64,000 bases of DNA from Pusillimonas minor (GCF_014237865.1 NZ_JACJUU010000008.1:62001-126000), one strand, 5' to 3'. Positions 29,093 to 39,112 are shown, counted from the stretch's first letter. Translations and numbers: made by a program. The notes: generated by a model not told the origin, from the letters alone.

Positions 29093-30438
29093 GTCAGCGC
29101 AAGTATTTTGGCACCGACGGTATACGCGGCGTGGTTGGCGGCGCCACCATCAACCCCGAGTTTGCCTTGCGATTAGGTTATGCAGCGGGTCAGGTGCTGG
29201 CCAGGCATCATACCCAAGGGCGCGGTCGGCCTACGGTGGTTATTGGCAAAGACACGCGTATTTCCGGCTATATGCTCGAGTCGGCACTAGAGGCCGGGTT
29301 GTCGGGGGCCGGTGTCGATGTCTTGCTGGCCGGGCCGGTGCCTACGCCGGCCGTGGCTTACCTCACGCGGGCGCTGCGCCTGACGGCGGGCATCGTCATC
29401 AGTGCGTCGCATAACCCTTATCAAGACAACGGCATCAAATTCTTTTCGGCTCAGGGCATGAAGCTGCCCGACGACATCGAGTCTGAAATCGAGGCGGCCA
29501 TCGATGCGCCGCTTGGGTGTGTGTCATCCGAGGCCCTGGGCCGTGCCCGCCGTATCGACGATGCTGCAGGGCGCTATATCGAATTTTGCAAAAGCACATT
29601 CCCCAACGAACTCGACCTTTCCGGGATGAAAATCGTGGTCGATGCGGCGCATGGTGCGGCCTATCACATCGCGCCGCATGTGTTCCGCGAACTGGGCGCC
29701 GAGGTCATTGCCATTGGTTGTCAGCCCGACGGCTTCAATATCAACGAGGGCGTTGGTGCATTGCACCCCGAAAACCTGGCGCAAACCGTTCGCGAGCATG
29801 GCGCCGATCTGGGCATTGCCCTTGACGGCGATGCCGACCGATTGCAAATGGTCGACAGCGAAGGCCGTGTGTACAACGGCGACGAGCTGCTTTACGTGAT
29901 TGTGGCAGGCCGTAGCAAGGCCCAGGCCGTCGAGGGCGTCGTTGGTACGCTAATGACCAATTTTGGTTTCGAAAAGCGCATGGCCGATATGGGTATTGGC
30001 TTTGCGCGCGCCAATGTGGGCGATCGCTACGTGCTCGAGCTCATGAAGCAGAAGGGCTGGCTTTACGGTGGCGAGAGCTCCGGGCATTTGTTGTGTCTCG
30101 ATTGCCACACGACAGGCGATGGCATTATTGCCGCTTTGCAAGTGCTGACGGCATTGCGCCGTTCGGGCCATACACTTCCACAACTGGTCGCCGACCTGAA
30201 AATGTACCCCCAGAAAATGGTGAATGTGGCGCTAACGCCCGGTTTGCAATGGCAAACGCACCAGGGTTTGCAGCAGGCACGCGAGGCCGTCGAGGCGCGT
30301 TTGGGCAACCGCGGGCGTGTGCTGATCAGGGCATCGGGCACCGAGCCCAAATTACGCTTAATGGTTGAGGCCGAAGAAGCTGACCTGGCCGAGCAATGTG
30401 TGCGAGAATTGGTTGCAGTTAATTTAACAAAGCAGTAA
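29089..30438 (+). CDS. glmM: Phosphoglucosamine mutase
   Basis: Interconverts glucosamine-6-phosphate and glucosamine-1-phosphate for UDP-GlcNAc and cell wall synthesis. The 449-residue length fits the family. The N-terminal [13 protein letters not shown], the phosphoserine loop [19 protein letters not shown], the metal loop [12 protein letters not shown], the sugar-binding GGESSGH and the C-terminal [15 protein letters not shown] are all present. It overlaps folP by four bases. Confidence 0.98.
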   Translation: MSQRKYFGTDGIRGVVGGATINPEFALRLGYAAGQVLARHHTQGRGRPTVVIGKDTRISGYMLESALEAGLSGAGVDVLLAGPVPTPAVAYLTRALRLTAGIVISASHNPYQDNGIKFFSAQGMKLPDDIESEIEAAIDAPLGCVSSEALGRARRIDDAAGRYIEFCKSTFPNELDLSGMKIVVDAAHGAAYHIAPHVFRELGAEVIAIGCQPDGFNINEGVGALHPENLAQTVREHGADLGIALDGDADRLQMVDSEGRVYNGDELLYVIVAGRSKAQAVEGVVGTLMTNFGFEKRMADMGIGFARANVGDRYVLELMKQKGWLYGGESSGHLLCLDCHTTGDGIIAALQVLTALRRSGHTLPQLVADLKMYPQKMVNVALTPGLQWQTHQGLQQAREAVEARLGNRGRVLIRASGTEPKLRLMVEAEEADLAEQCVRELVAVNLTKQ

Positions 30439-30503
30439 CGTAAATGGCGAATACTTGAAACATTACGCGGTCATAATCGCTGCATGTTTGTGGAGTAATG
30501 TCT

Positions 30504-31286
30504 ATGCTAGAGCTTGTGCGTGTTAATGCAAACGTCGATACCACTGCTGTCTGGTCAGCTTCTCCGGCCGAGAGTCTTGTCATGGGTTTGGCGCGTACCA
30601 ACGAAGAACTCGAGGCCATTCAGCGCCTGAGGTTCAACGTGTTCACCGAAGAAATGAACGCGGTGTTCCCCGATGCCGTCGATGGCCTTGACGCCGATCG
30701 CTACGACCCATGGTGTGAACATGTCATGGTCAAAGAGGCCAACACCGGGCGCGTAGTGGGCACTTACCGGTTCCTGGCGCCCGCCAATGTTGTCAAGGCC
30801 GGCGGCTATTACTCCGAATCCGAATTCGATATCAGTTCGTTGCAGGGGTTGCGTTCGAACATGGCTGAAGTGGGTCGTTCTTGTATTCATGCCGATTACC
30901 GCAACGGCTCGGTCATTATGCTGCTCTGGTCGGGTATTGCCACCTTGGTCAAACAACACGGTCTTCGTTATGTGCTGGGTTGCGCCAGTGTCAGCCTGCG
31001 CGACGATGGCGTGACCGCCGCCGAGGTCTGGCGTTCGGCCAAAAAAGCACTCGATGCCGCGCCCGACATGCCGCGCGTCATTCCCCGGCACCGTTATCCG
31101 GTCGAGCGTCTTAACAGCGAACTTCCCGCCCGCGTGCCGCCGCTAATCAAGGGGTATTTGAAACTGGGTGCCACTATTTGTGGCGAACCGGCCTGGGACC
31201 CTGACTTCAATACGGCCGACTTCCCGGTGCTGCTCGACATGACCCATATGGACGATCGCTACCGCAAGCATTTTGGGCTGGCCTAG
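30504..31286 (+). CDS. OlsB-like N-acyltransferase (GNAT, Acetyltransf_5)
   Basis: Resembles L-ornithine N-alpha-acyltransferase (OlsB), which makes lyso-ornithine lipid from ornithine and 3-hydroxyacyl-ACP. The 260-residue protein has LRFNVFTEEMNAVFP, comparable to the autoinducer-synthase-like fold of this family, then EHVMVKEANTGRVVGTYRF, AEVGRSCIHADYRNGSVI and LGCASVSL. ATG 30504 is preferred since GGAG lies eight bases upstream; ATG 30498 has it only two bases away. No OlsA-type acyltransferase is adjacent. An acyl-homoserine lactone synthase is less likely since no LuxR gene is nearby. A strong terminator follows. Confidence 0.75.
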   Translation: MLELVRVNANVDTTAVWSASPAESLVMGLARTNEELEAIQRLRFNVFTEEMNAVFPDAVDGLDADRYDPWCEHVMVKEANTGRVVGTYRFLAPANVVKAGGYYSESEFDISSLQGLRSNMAEVGRSCIHADYRNGSVIMLLWSGIATLVKQHGLRYVLGCASVSLRDDGVTAAEVWRSAKKALDAAPDMPRVIPRHRYPVERLNSELPARVPPLIKGYLKLGATICGEPAWDPDFNTADFPVLLDMTHMDDRYRKHFGLA

Positions 31287-31325
31287 TCGTTAGCTGCTGA
31301 TTGCCGGCACATTTATTGATAATGC

Positions 31326-31358
31326 AAAACGCCTGTCGGTAACCCGGCAGGCGTTTTT
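31326..31358. terminator. Bidirectional rho-independent terminator
   Basis: Arms AAAACGCCTG (31326-31335) and CAGGCGTTTT (31348-31357), extended inside by CGG/CCG, with five Ts at the 3' end. It separates the OlsB-like gene from the convergent ppx. Confidence 0.88.
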
Positions 31359-31402
31359 GCATTGGGCATCGCTTTTGTGCAGCGTTTGCTTTCGCGTGGC
31401 GC

Positions 31403-32884
31403 TTACTCCAGAACGACGTTAAAGCCTGTTTTTACCCATTCGGTGACTTCGTTTTCAAGCGAGTAGGCCGTGAGTGAATGATTGGCCATCCAGACTTTGT
31501 TGGTAATGATGCGCAAGCTGTTGTCGTCGAGCTCGATACGCAAAGGCAGGCGTTGCAGGCTTTCGCGCCGGCGCATGAGCAACACCGCAAGGCGCAGGCA
31601 GAGCAGTGCTGCCCATTGGTTACGCGACGGCTTGCGCGATTTGAGCTTGCCCAGTTTGCCCAGGTGCCCAAGCACCAGCCACGATAATGCCGCTTGTTCG
31701 TCGTTTGAAAACCCGGGCATATCGGCGTGCTCGAGGATATACGCACTGTGCCTGTGGTAGTGGTCGGCCGTAATCGAAAACCCGATTTCATGAAGTTCGG
31801 CCGCCCAGCCCAGCGATTTTTGCAGATCTTCTTTTTGCTGCGGGTCGACAGCGAGGGGTTCGAACAGCTTGAGCGCCGCCTGGCGAACGCGCGATGCCTG
31901 CGCGGTGTCGACGTGGTAACGGCGCATGAATTGCTTCGAGGTTTCGTCGCGCTTGTCGTGCGCCGACTCACGGCCGAGCAGGTCGTAAAGCACGCCCACG
32001 CGCAAGGCCCCTTCGCCAGACCACATGCTTTCGATTTTAAGTTCGTGGAAGGCAGCCAGCATGATGGCCAGCCCCCCCGCAAGGACGTTGGCTCGGGATG
32101 CCTTCAAGCCGGGTAACTGGTCGACCAGCACCTTGCCGTCTGAGACAAGCTTGGCACGCAGCTTTTCGAGCCCCTCGAGGGTAATGCCCTGGCGCGACAT
32201 GTTGGCGTCGGTCAGGACCGCGAACAATGCTTTGGCGGTGCCCGAAGAGCCGTAGGCTTCTTGCCAGCCGGCCTTGCGAAACTTGCGTGATATGGTTTCG
32301 AGCTCGCGCCGGGCGGCAAGCTGCGCGCGATCCATGCGGTCGGCGGTAATTTTGCCGTCGGGGAAAAAGCGCTGCGTGTAGCTGACGCACCCCATCAGCA
32401 GCGACGACAGCTGCATGGGTTCGAACCCGCACCCGATAATGAACTCGGTGGAGCCGCCACCAATGTCGATGACCAGGCGGCGGTTCTGGGAGGGCGGAAG
32501 TTCGTTGGCGACACCGGAAAAAATAAGCCGGGCCTCTTCCTGGCCGGCAATGACTTCGATGGGAAAGCCCAGCGCCTCTTCGGCCAGGGGCAACAACACA
32601 TTGACGTTTTTGGCGACCCGGAAGGTGCTGGTGGCGACGGCACGCACGCGGTCGGGGTGAAACCCTTTCAGGCGCTCGCCATAGCGGCGCAGCACAGTGA
32701 TGGCCCGCGCAATCGAGGCATCGTCGAGAATGTCGTCGGGCCCCAGGCCGGCAGCCAGCTGTACCGATTCTTTCAGCCTGTCGACGGCGTAAATATGGGC
32801 GATGTCGTCTTGCTGGACGACGCGGCCGATAGAGAGCCGGAAGCTGTTGGAGCCGAGATCGACGGCGGCAAGTAGGTGGTCCAT
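31403..32884 (-). CDS. ppx: Exopolyphosphatase (Ppx/GppA family)
   Basis: Hydrolyses terminal phosphates from polyphosphate (or pppGpp). The 493 residues start MDHLLAAVDLGSNSFRLSIG, the phosphate-1 loop of the sugar-kinase/Hsp70 fold, and continue with AVATSTFRVAKN, the catalytic Glu region GQEEARLIFSGVA, and the phosphate-2 motif VIDIGGGSTEFI. The C-terminal part has an HD-like helical domain (LHEIGFSITADHYHRHSAYI). It diverges from ppk with 205 bp between. A Ppx rather than GppA role is supported by this pairing. Confidence 0.94.
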   Translation of the reverse strand: MDHLLAAVDLGSNSFRLSIGRVVQQDDIAHIYAVDRLKESVQLAAGLGPDDILDDASIARAITVLRRYGERLKGFHPDRVRAVATSTFRVAKNVNVLLPLAEEALGFPIEVIAGQEEARLIFSGVANELPPSQNRRLVIDIGGGSTEFIIGCGFEPMQLSSLLMGCVSYTQRFFPDGKITADRMDRAQLAARRELETISRKFRKAGWQEAYGSSGTAKALFAVLTDANMSRQGITLEGLEKLRAKLVSDGKVLVDQLPGLKASRANVLAGGLAIMLAAFHELKIESMWSGEGALRVGVLYDLLGRESAHDKRDETSKQFMRRYHVDTAQASRVRQAALKLFEPLAVDPQQKEDLQKSLGWAAELHEIGFSITADHYHRHSAYILEHADMPGFSNDEQAALSWLVLGHLGKLGKLKSRKPSRNQWAALLCLRLAVLLMRRRESLQRLPLRIELDDNSLRIITNKVWMANHSLTAYSLENEVTEWVKTGFNVVLE

Positions 32885-33024
32885 TCGTGGTTATCCGTTT
32901 TTCAGCCCTTGATTATAAATTCTGTTTGGGCTTGCGTCGGCGATGGGTGCAAAGGTTTATTGTGCGTTGGCCTTGTCATTGGTCAAGGCAGCAAGGGGTT
33001 ACGGCTTGAATGTCCTGTGGGGGG

Positions 33025-33042
33025 TTGTCATAATCCTGTCAA
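33025..33042 (+). promoter_or_regulatory. Pho box of the ppk promoter
   Basis: TTGTCAT-AATC-CTGTCAA matches the PhoB consensus CTGTCAT-N4-CTGTCAT at 12 of 14 repeat positions with exact 11-bp periodicity. A degenerate third unit (CTGACGT) starts 11 bp later. TATAAG at 33053-33058 lies 10 bp beyond, the usual place for the -10 at Pho-box promoters, 31 bp before the ppk ATG. Confidence 0.8.
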
Positions 33043-33089
33043 GAAACTGACGTATAAGTCTGGCAGCCCCTTTGTAACCTGGATTCCGT

Positions 33090-35174
33090 ATGCCTTCGAT
33101 AGTTCCGTTAAATGGTGATCAGCCCACGCTGCTGAATCGTGAGTTGTCTTTGCTGAAGTTCAACGAGCGTGTTCTGGCGATGGCCGACAACGCTACCACG
33201 CCATTAATCGAACGTTTGCGTTATCTCTGCATTGTCAGCTCGAATCTGGACGAGTTTTTCGAAATCCGGATTTCCAGCCTTAAAGAGCAGATGGCCCGCA
33301 ATGCCAATGTGGTGGGCCCCGACGGCTACAAGCCGACGGAAGCCTTCGAGCGTATTCAGGTTGCCGCCCGGGGGCTGATAGAGCGCCAGTACCACCTGCT
33401 GACCACCGAAATCTTGCCGGCTTTGGCCAAAGAGGGCATTACGCTGTCCGACCCGCATCACTGGACAGACGAGCAACGGATGTGGGCGCACAATGTCTTT
33501 ATGCGTGATGTCATGCCTTTGCTTACGCCCATTGGCCTCGATCCTGCGCATCCTTTTCCGCGAGTATTCAACAAAAGTCTTAACTTCATTGTGTCGCTGT
33601 CTGGCGAAGACGCGTTTCGCCGCCAGGGGCAAATTGCCATTGTGCAGGCGCCTCGCGCCTTGCCGCGCGTCATGCGCGTTCCGCCCGAAATTTCCGGGGT
33701 GCAGCATGGGTTCATCTTGCTCTCGACGCTTATTTCCGAGTTTGTCGGCGAACTGTTCCCGGGGCTTGAGGTCGGCGGCTGCTACCAATGGCGTGTTACG
33801 CGCAACAGCGACTTGTTCGTTGACGAAGAAGAAATTACCAACCTGCGCCTGGCATTGCAGGGCGAATTGTCGCAGCGCAACTTTGGTGCGGCGGTGCGCC
33901 TGGAAGTTGACCATGTCATGCCGCAAAAGCTCATCAACTTTCTGCAGCAAGAGTTTTCGCTCGAGCCGCACGATACTTACCGGGTAAATGGCCCGGTGAA
34001 CTTGTCGCGCCTGATGCAGGTGTGCAGTGCAGTCGACCGGCCCGATCTGCAGTTTTCAGAGTTTCGCCCGAAAGTGCCCGAGCCCTTTGCGCATTTGCAT
34101 AACGACCCGGCCGGTATTTTCGATGCCATCAGTGCCAAAGACCACTTGCTGCATCACCCTTATCAGTCTTTTCAGCCGGTGCTTGACTTTTTAATTGCCG
34201 CGGCGCGCGATCCCGATGTCGTGGCGATCAAGCAAACCATTTACCGCACGGGCGAAGACTCCGAACTGATGGCAGTGCTGCTTGCCGCCGCCAAAGCCGG
34301 TAAAGAGGTTACCGTGGTGGTCGAACTCATGGCGCGTTTCGACGAGCAAACCAATATCAACTGGGCCGCTCGCCTGGAGGAGGTGGGTGCGCATGTCAGT
34401 TACGGGGTGGTCGGGCACAAAACGCACGCCAAAATGGCGCTGGTGCTGCGACGTGAAAAGGGGCATATCAAGCGCTATGGCCACCTGGGCACGGGTAACT
34501 ATCATGTGCGTACCTCGCGCCTTTACACCGACTTTGGCTTGTTAACGGCCAACCAACGCATGTGCGAAGACATGGACAGGGTGTTTTCGTTGCTGACCGG
34601 GCTGGGTGCGCGCCGCCCGCTCAAGTTGCTGCTGCAGTCGCCCTTTACATTGCACGACACGGTGGTCGAATTTATTCGTCAAGAGGCCGAAAATGCCCGA
34701 GCCGGTAAAAAGGCCCGGGTCATGGCAAAAATGAACTCGTTGCTCGAACCCCGGGTGATTGACGAACTGTACAAGGCCAGCCAGGCCGGGGTAAAGGTTG
34801 ACCTGGTCATACGCGGTGCCTGCGCGTTGCGTGCCGGTGTGCCCGGGTTGTCTGAAAACATCCGGCTTCGGTCAATTGTCGGGCGCTATCTCGAGCATTC
34901 TCGTGTATTTTATTTTCATGCCAATGGCGAGGAAAAAGTCTATTTGTCGTCCGCCGACTGGATGGACCGCAACTTTTTCCGCCGTGTTGAAGTGGGGTTT
35001 CCCATTCTGGACAAGGCCCTTAAAAAACGTGTCATTACCGAGGCCTTCACCTGGGCGCTGCGCGACAACGTGCTGGCGTGGCGCGCCCAGCCCGATGGGT
35101 CGTACCTGCGTGTCAAGTCGCGCGCCGCCCGCGTAAACATGCAAGAAAAGCTCATGGCATTGCTTGGGCGTTAA
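33090..35174 (+). CDS. ppk1: Polyphosphate kinase 1
   Basis: Reversibly polymerises the gamma-phosphate of ATP into polyphosphate. The 694-residue length and four-domain plan fit PPK1: an N domain (NRELSLLKFNERVLAMA), an H domain, and two phospholipase D-like C domains. The autophosphorylated His lies in VGHKTHAKMALV (about residues 440-448). ATP-binding segments include RYGHLGTGNYHVRTSRLYTDFGLLT and IRGACALRAGVPGLSENIRLRSIVGRYLEHSR. A Pho box precedes it, and pstS, with its own Pho box, follows. Confidence 0.97.
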   Translation: MPSIVPLNGDQPTLLNRELSLLKFNERVLAMADNATTPLIERLRYLCIVSSNLDEFFEIRISSLKEQMARNANVVGPDGYKPTEAFERIQVAARGLIERQYHLLTTEILPALAKEGITLSDPHHWTDEQRMWAHNVFMRDVMPLLTPIGLDPAHPFPRVFNKSLNFIVSLSGEDAFRRQGQIAIVQAPRALPRVMRVPPEISGVQHGFILLSTLISEFVGELFPGLEVGGCYQWRVTRNSDLFVDEEEITNLRLALQGELSQRNFGAAVRLEVDHVMPQKLINFLQQEFSLEPHDTYRVNGPVNLSRLMQVCSAVDRPDLQFSEFRPKVPEPFAHLHNDPAGIFDAISAKDHLLHHPYQSFQPVLDFLIAAARDPDVVAIKQTIYRTGEDSELMAVLLAAAKAGKEVTVVVELMARFDEQTNINWAARLEEVGAHVSYGVVGHKTHAKMALVLRREKGHIKRYGHLGTGNYHVRTSRLYTDFGLLTANQRMCEDMDRVFSLLTGLGARRPLKLLLQSPFTLHDTVVEFIRQEAENARAGKKARVMAKMNSLLEPRVIDELYKASQAGVKVDLVIRGACALRAGVPGLSENIRLRSIVGRYLEHSRVFYFHANGEEKVYLSSADWMDRNFFRRVEVGFPILDKALKKRVITEAFTWALRDNVLAWRAQPDGSYLRVKSRAARVNMQEKLMALLGR

Positions 35175-35185
35175 AAAAATGGTCG

Positions 35186-35203
35186 CTGTCACGAACATGT
35201 CAT
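35186..35203 (+). promoter_or_regulatory. Pho box of the pstS promoter
   Basis: CTGTCAC-GAAC-ATGTCAT, two 7-bp PhoB repeats (6/7 matches each) spaced by 4 bp. TACGAT at 35214-35219 is a fitting -10 (4/6) 10 bp downstream. The predicted start near 35226 leaves about 50 nt of leader before the pstS ATG. Confidence 0.82.
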
Positions 35204-35277
35204 ATTGGGCTCGTACGATATCGACTGTGCAAGTTGTTGCATGTGTCAATTCTTAAACAGTCCAAGAGGATCACTCG

Positions 35278-36321
35278 ATGTTTAAACGCGTTCTATTGCA
35301 AGTTTCCGTTGGTATCGCCTTTGGCGCCGCCTCGCTGGCCGCCCATGCTGCCGATATCACAGGCGCTGGTGCTTCGTTCCCGTACCCCATTTACGCCAAG
35401 TGGGCTGCCAAGTACCAAGAGGTAACCGGCAATCGTGTTAACTACCAGTCCATTGGTTCGGGTGGTGGTCAGCAGCAAATTATTGCCAAGACCGTCGACT
35501 TCGGCGCCTCCGACGACCCAATGAAGGCCGACCTGCTCGAAAAGCACGGTTTGTTCCAGTTCCCCGCCATTATTGGTGGCACGGTGCCCGTCATCAACGT
35601 CGACGGCGTCAAGCCCGGCGAACTGAAGCTGACCCCCCAGGTGCTGGCCGACATCTTCCTGGCTAAAATCACCAAGTGGGACGACGAAGCCATCAAGAAA
35701 ATCAACCCCGACGTTAAATTGCCTTCGGCGTCTATCGTTGTGGTACACCGCTCCGATGGTTCGGGTACAACATTTGGCTGGACAAACTACCTGTCCAAAG
35801 TATCTGCCGAATGGAAAGAAAAAGTTGGCGAAGGTAAAGCCGTTAAATGGCCTACCGGCCAGGGTGGCAAGGGTAACGAAGGTGTTGCCGCTTATGTTCG
35901 CCAGCTGAAGAACTCGATTGGCTATGTCGAGTACGCTTACGCCAAGCAAAACAACCTGGCCTGGGCCGCGCTGCAAAACAAAGACGGCAAATTCGTACAA
36001 CCTTCGCAAGAAGCATTTGCTGCTGCAGCCGCTAACGCCGACTGGAAGAGTGCACCTGGCATGGGTGTTGTCCTGACCGACGAGCCCGGTGCCGAATCGT
36101 GGCCCGTGACTTCGGCGTCGTTCATCCTGGTTCACAAAAGCCAGGACAAACCTGAAAACGCCAAAGAAGTCCTGACGTTCTTCAACTGGGCCTTCGAAAA
36201 CGGCGCAGGTATGGCTGCAGAGCTCGACTATGTGCCTATGCCCAAAGCAGTTACCGATCAGATCACTGCCGCCTGGAAGACAGACATCAAGGCAGCAGAT
36301 GGCTCGGCGATCTGGAAGTAA
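35278..36321 (+). CDS. pstS: Phosphate ABC transporter substrate-binding protein
   Basis: Periplasmic high-affinity phosphate binder. A Sec signal peptide (MFKRVLLQVSVGIAFGAASL, cleaved after AHA near residue 24) precedes ITGAGASFPYPIYAKW, the phosphate-loop start. Further ligand segments are SIGSGGGQQQI, DFGASDDPM and HRSDGSGTTFGWTNYL. The 347-residue length fits PstS. AGAGGA lies about 8 bp before the ATG. A 12-bp hairpin separates it from pstC and probably makes pstS the most abundant product of the operon. Confidence 0.97.
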   Translation: MFKRVLLQVSVGIAFGAASLAAHAADITGAGASFPYPIYAKWAAKYQEVTGNRVNYQSIGSGGGQQQIIAKTVDFGASDDPMKADLLEKHGLFQFPAIIGGTVPVINVDGVKPGELKLTPQVLADIFLAKITKWDDEAIKKINPDVKLPSASIVVVHRSDGSGTTFGWTNYLSKVSAEWKEKVGEGKAVKWPTGQGGKGNEGVAAYVRQLKNSIGYVEYAYAKQNNLAWAALQNKDGKFVQPSQEAFAAAAANADWKSAPGMGVVLTDEPGAESWPVTSASFILVHKSQDKPENAKEVLTFFNWAFENGAGMAAELDYVPMPKAVTDQITAAWKTDIKAADGSAIWK

Positions 36322-36362
36322 CTTTGGGTGTAACGCGTTGATCGTGTGACCCAAACCTGACG

Positions 36363-36394
36363 GACGGTGTCGCAGCATATGCGACACCGTCTTT
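36363..36394 (+). terminator. Hairpin between pstS and pstC (partial terminator or processing site)
   Basis: Perfect 12-bp arms GACGGTGTCGCA (36363-36374) and TGCGACACCGTC (36380-36391) with loop GCATA, followed by TTTATTG. The weak T-run suggests incomplete termination, or protection of the pstS mRNA 3' end. Confidence 0.75.
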
Positions 36395-36459
36395 ATTGTG
36401 TGTAAATACTGGTCGTTTGGCGCTTCGTCGCCAAAGGTCGTAATCGGCAAAAAACAAAC

Positions 36460-37398
36460 ATGGCAAACAGAACCGGCACCCTGATGGATATTGCGTTCAA
36501 AAACCTGACACGCACGTTCGCTTTTTTGGTTTTCATCTTGCTGGCTGCAATCATGGTGTCGCTGATTTACGGCAGCCAGGAGTCCATCGCAAAGTACGGC
36601 CTCAGCTTCTTGTGGACCAACGAATGGAACCCGGTTGAAGACCAGTACGGGGCATTGGTGCCTATTGTGGGCACGTTGCTCAGCTCGATTATTGCGCTGG
36701 TTATTGCGGTACCTATTTCTTTCGGGATTGCGATGTTCCTGACCGAACTGTCGCCGACATGGTTGCGCCGCCCCCTGGGCACGGCAATCGAAATGTTGGC
36801 GGCCATCCCCTCGATTATTTACGGGATGTGGGGTCTGTTTGTCTTTGTGCCCCTGTTCCAGGAATTCATCCAGCCTGGCTTGATTTCGTTTTTCGAGCCC
36901 ATCCCCGTCCTGAACCAATTCTTTGCCGGCCCGCCGTTTGGTATTGGCGTGTTTACGGCAGGTCTGGTGCTGTCCATCATGATCATCCCGTTTATTGCGG
37001 CGGTGATGCGTGACGTATTCGAACTGGTGCCGCCATTGCTTAAAGAGTCGGCCTATGGCCTGGGTGGTACCACCTGGGAAGTCGTCTGGAAGGTGGTGTT
37101 GCCATTTACCAAAAATGGTGTGGTCGGCGGCATTATGCTGGGCCTGGGGCGTGCGTTGGGCGAAACCATGGCGATTACCTTTGTTATTGGTAACTCGTAT
37201 AACCTGCCCAGCTCCATCTTTTCTCCATCGAATTCTATTGCGTCTGCGTTGGCCAACGAGTTCAACGAAGCCGGCGGCATGCAGAAGTCTGCGTTGCTCG
37301 AACTGGGGCTGATTCTGTTCCTGATCACGACGGTCGTGCTGGCATTGTCAAAAATGATGCTGCTGCGTTTGGGCAAGAACGAGGGAACGGCGCACTAA
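36460..37398 (+). CDS. pstC: Phosphate ABC transporter permease PstC
   Basis: Inner-membrane half of the phosphate channel, 312 residues with six predicted helices. The first helix is [19 protein letters not shown]-like at about residue 20. The EAA loop contacting PstB reads [22 protein letters not shown]. The extracytoplasmic segment [19 protein letters not shown] is typical of PstC. pstA follows after 27 bp and pstB after it, in the order pstSCAB. Confidence 0.97.
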   Translation: MANRTGTLMDIAFKNLTRTFAFLVFILLAAIMVSLIYGSQESIAKYGLSFLWTNEWNPVEDQYGALVPIVGTLLSSIIALVIAVPISFGIAMFLTELSPTWLRRPLGTAIEMLAAIPSIIYGMWGLFVFVPLFQEFIQPGLISFFEPIPVLNQFFAGPPFGIGVFTAGLVLSIMIIPFIAAVMRDVFELVPPLLKESAYGLGGTTWEVVWKVVLPFTKNGVVGGIMLGLGRALGETMAITFVIGNSYNLPSSIFSPSNSIASALANEFNEAGGMQKSALLELGLILFLITTVVLALSKMMLLRLGKNEGTAH

Positions 37399-37425
37399 CG
37401 CCCAACGAATACGAGAGAACCTCTA

Positions 37426-38286
37426 ATGTTTAATTCTGACTCTATCGTTACTGTCGACAACCCCGTTTACCGCAAACGCCGGGTATTCAACAAGCTCATG
37501 CTGGTGCTGTCGATGGCTGCGTTGCTTTTCGGCCTGTTCTGGTTGTTCTGGATCATCGGTACGCTGGTATTCAAGGGTGGCAGTGCCTTGTCGTTGACGC
37601 TGTTTACCGAGCCCACACCGGCGCCCCGCGCGGAAGGCGGCTTGCTTAATGCGATTGTCGGCAGCGTGATGATGGCCACTGTGGGTACGCTAATCGGCAC
37701 GCCTATCGGCATTCTGGCCGGCACCTATCTGGCCGAGTACGGTCAGCGCGGCTGGTTGGCGCCGGCAACGCGTTTTCTTAACGATGTTTTGTTATCGGCC
37801 CCGTCAATTATTATCGGTCTGTTCATTTACGCTGTGTATGTGGCGCAGGTGGGCCACTATTCGGGTTGGGCCGGGGCTGTCGCGCTGGGGATTATCGTCA
37901 TCCCGGTTGTCGTGCGCTCTACCGACAACATGCTGTCGCTGGTGCCCAACAGCCTGCGCGAAGCCGCTGCTGCTTTGGGTTGCCCGCAATGGAAAATCAT
38001 TTCATTCATTTGCTACCGCGCCGCGCGTTCGGGCATTGTGACCGGTATTTTGCTGGCGGTGGCCCGTATTTCGGGTGAAACAGCCCCTTTGCTGTTTACC
38101 GCTCTTAACAACCAGTTTCTGTCGTTCAACATGAACGCACCGATGGCCAACTTGCCCGTCGTTATTTTCCAGTTTGCGGCCAGCCCGTTTTCTGACTGGA
38201 ACGAACTGGCCTGGGCCGGTGCCGTACTTATTACTTTGCTTGTGTTGGGTATCAATATCCTTGCGCGTGCGCTTTTCCGGAAATAA
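37426..38286 (+). CDS. pstA: Phosphate ABC transporter permease PstA
   Basis: Second channel subunit, 286 residues with six predicted helices. It begins with a short cytoplasmic segment and a helix around residues 25-45 ([20 protein letters not shown]). The EAA loop is [20 protein letters not shown], and [21 protein letters not shown] precedes it as in other PstA proteins. It is separated from pstB by 3 bp, indicating coupled translation. Confidence 0.97.
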   Translation: MFNSDSIVTVDNPVYRKRRVFNKLMLVLSMAALLFGLFWLFWIIGTLVFKGGSALSLTLFTEPTPAPRAEGGLLNAIVGSVMMATVGTLIGTPIGILAGTYLAEYGQRGWLAPATRFLNDVLLSAPSIIIGLFIYAVYVAQVGHYSGWAGAVALGIIVIPVVVRSTDNMLSLVPNSLREAAAALGCPQWKIISFICYRAARSGIVTGILLAVARISGETAPLLFTALNNQFLSFNMNAPMANLPVVIFQFAASPFSDWNELAWAGAVLITLLVLGINILARALFRK

Positions 38287-38289
38287 ATC

Positions 38290-39066
38290 ATGAACAGCAA
38301 TGTCTCTGACGAGCGCGTGAAGCTCGAAGTCAAGAACCTGAATTTTTACTACGGCAAGTTCCACGCCATTCGCGATGTCAATATGTCGATTCGCGAGAAC
38401 AAGGTGACGGCGTTTATTGGCCCATCGGGTTGCGGCAAGTCTACGCTGTTGCGTACGTTCAACCGCATGTTCGAGCTCTACCCCGGTCAGCGGGCCGAAG
38501 GCGAAATTTTGCTGGGCGGCGAGAACATCCTGATGTCCAAAATGGACATTTCTCTGATTCGCGCCAAAATCGGGATGGTGTTCCAGAAGCCAACGCCTTT
38601 TCCCATGAGCATTTACGAGAACATTGCTTTTGGCGTTCGTCTCTTCGAAAAGCTTAGCAAAGGTGAAATGGACGAGCGCGTAGAATGGGCGCTGACCAAA
38701 GCTGCGTTATGGAACGAGGTGAAAGACAAGCTGCAGCAAAGCGGTAATAGCTTGTCGGGCGGGCAGCAGCAGCGTTTGTGTATTGCGCGTGGCGTGGCCA
38801 TCAAGCCTGAAGTATTGTTGCTCGACGAGCCATGTTCGGCGCTCGATCCGATTTCAACGGCCAAAATCGAAGAGCTCATTACCGAGCTGAAAACAGACTA
38901 CACCGTGGTTATCGTGACGCACAACATGCAGCAGGCCGCACGTTGTTCCGACTACACCGCTTACATGTATTTGGGCGAATTGATGGAATTCGGTGAAACC
39001 GACAGCATCTTCGTCAAGCCGCAGCGCAAAGAAACCGAAGACTATATTACGGGTCGTTTCGGTTAA
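38290..39066 (+). CDS. pstB: Phosphate ABC transporter ATPase PstB
   Basis: Cytoplasmic ATPase powering phosphate import, 258 residues. Walker A is [17 protein letters not shown], the Q-loop [12 protein letters not shown] is the PstB-specific form, the ABC signature is [16 protein letters not shown], Walker B is [13 protein letters not shown], and the switch His lies in [16 protein letters not shown]. phoU, which often follows pstB, is not present: a terminator comes next and then an unrelated gene on the other strand. Confidence 0.98.
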   Translation: MNSNVSDERVKLEVKNLNFYYGKFHAIRDVNMSIRENKVTAFIGPSGCGKSTLLRTFNRMFELYPGQRAEGEILLGGENILMSKMDISLIRAKIGMVFQKPTPFPMSIYENIAFGVRLFEKLSKGEMDERVEWALTKAALWNEVKDKLQQSGNSLSGGQQQRLCIARGVAIKPEVLLLDEPCSALDPISTAKIEELITELKTDYTVVIVTHNMQQAARCSDYTAYMYLGELMEFGETDSIFVKPQRKETEDYITGRFG

Positions 39067-39073
39067 GACATAT

Positions 39074-39112
39074 CAAACGACCCTGTCACAACGCATATGA
39101 CAGGGCCGTTTT
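39074..39112 (+). terminator. Terminator of the pst operon
   Basis: Arms built on CCCTGTCA (39081-39088) and TGACAGGG (39098-39105), extended outward by AAACG/CGTTT with one bulge, then TTTT. It lies 8 bp after the pstB stop. Confidence 0.82.

Noticed and set aside
30468-30485. Pho-box-like CGGTCAT-AATC-GCTGCAT before the OlsB-like gene
   Set aside because: Only the first repeat is good (6/7); the second matches 3/7, and a -10 at the usual distance would fall on the start codon.
35293-36918. A 541-codon open frame antisense to pstS and pstC
   Set aside because: Both sense genes are unmistakable and preceded by a Pho box; the antisense product shows no domain.
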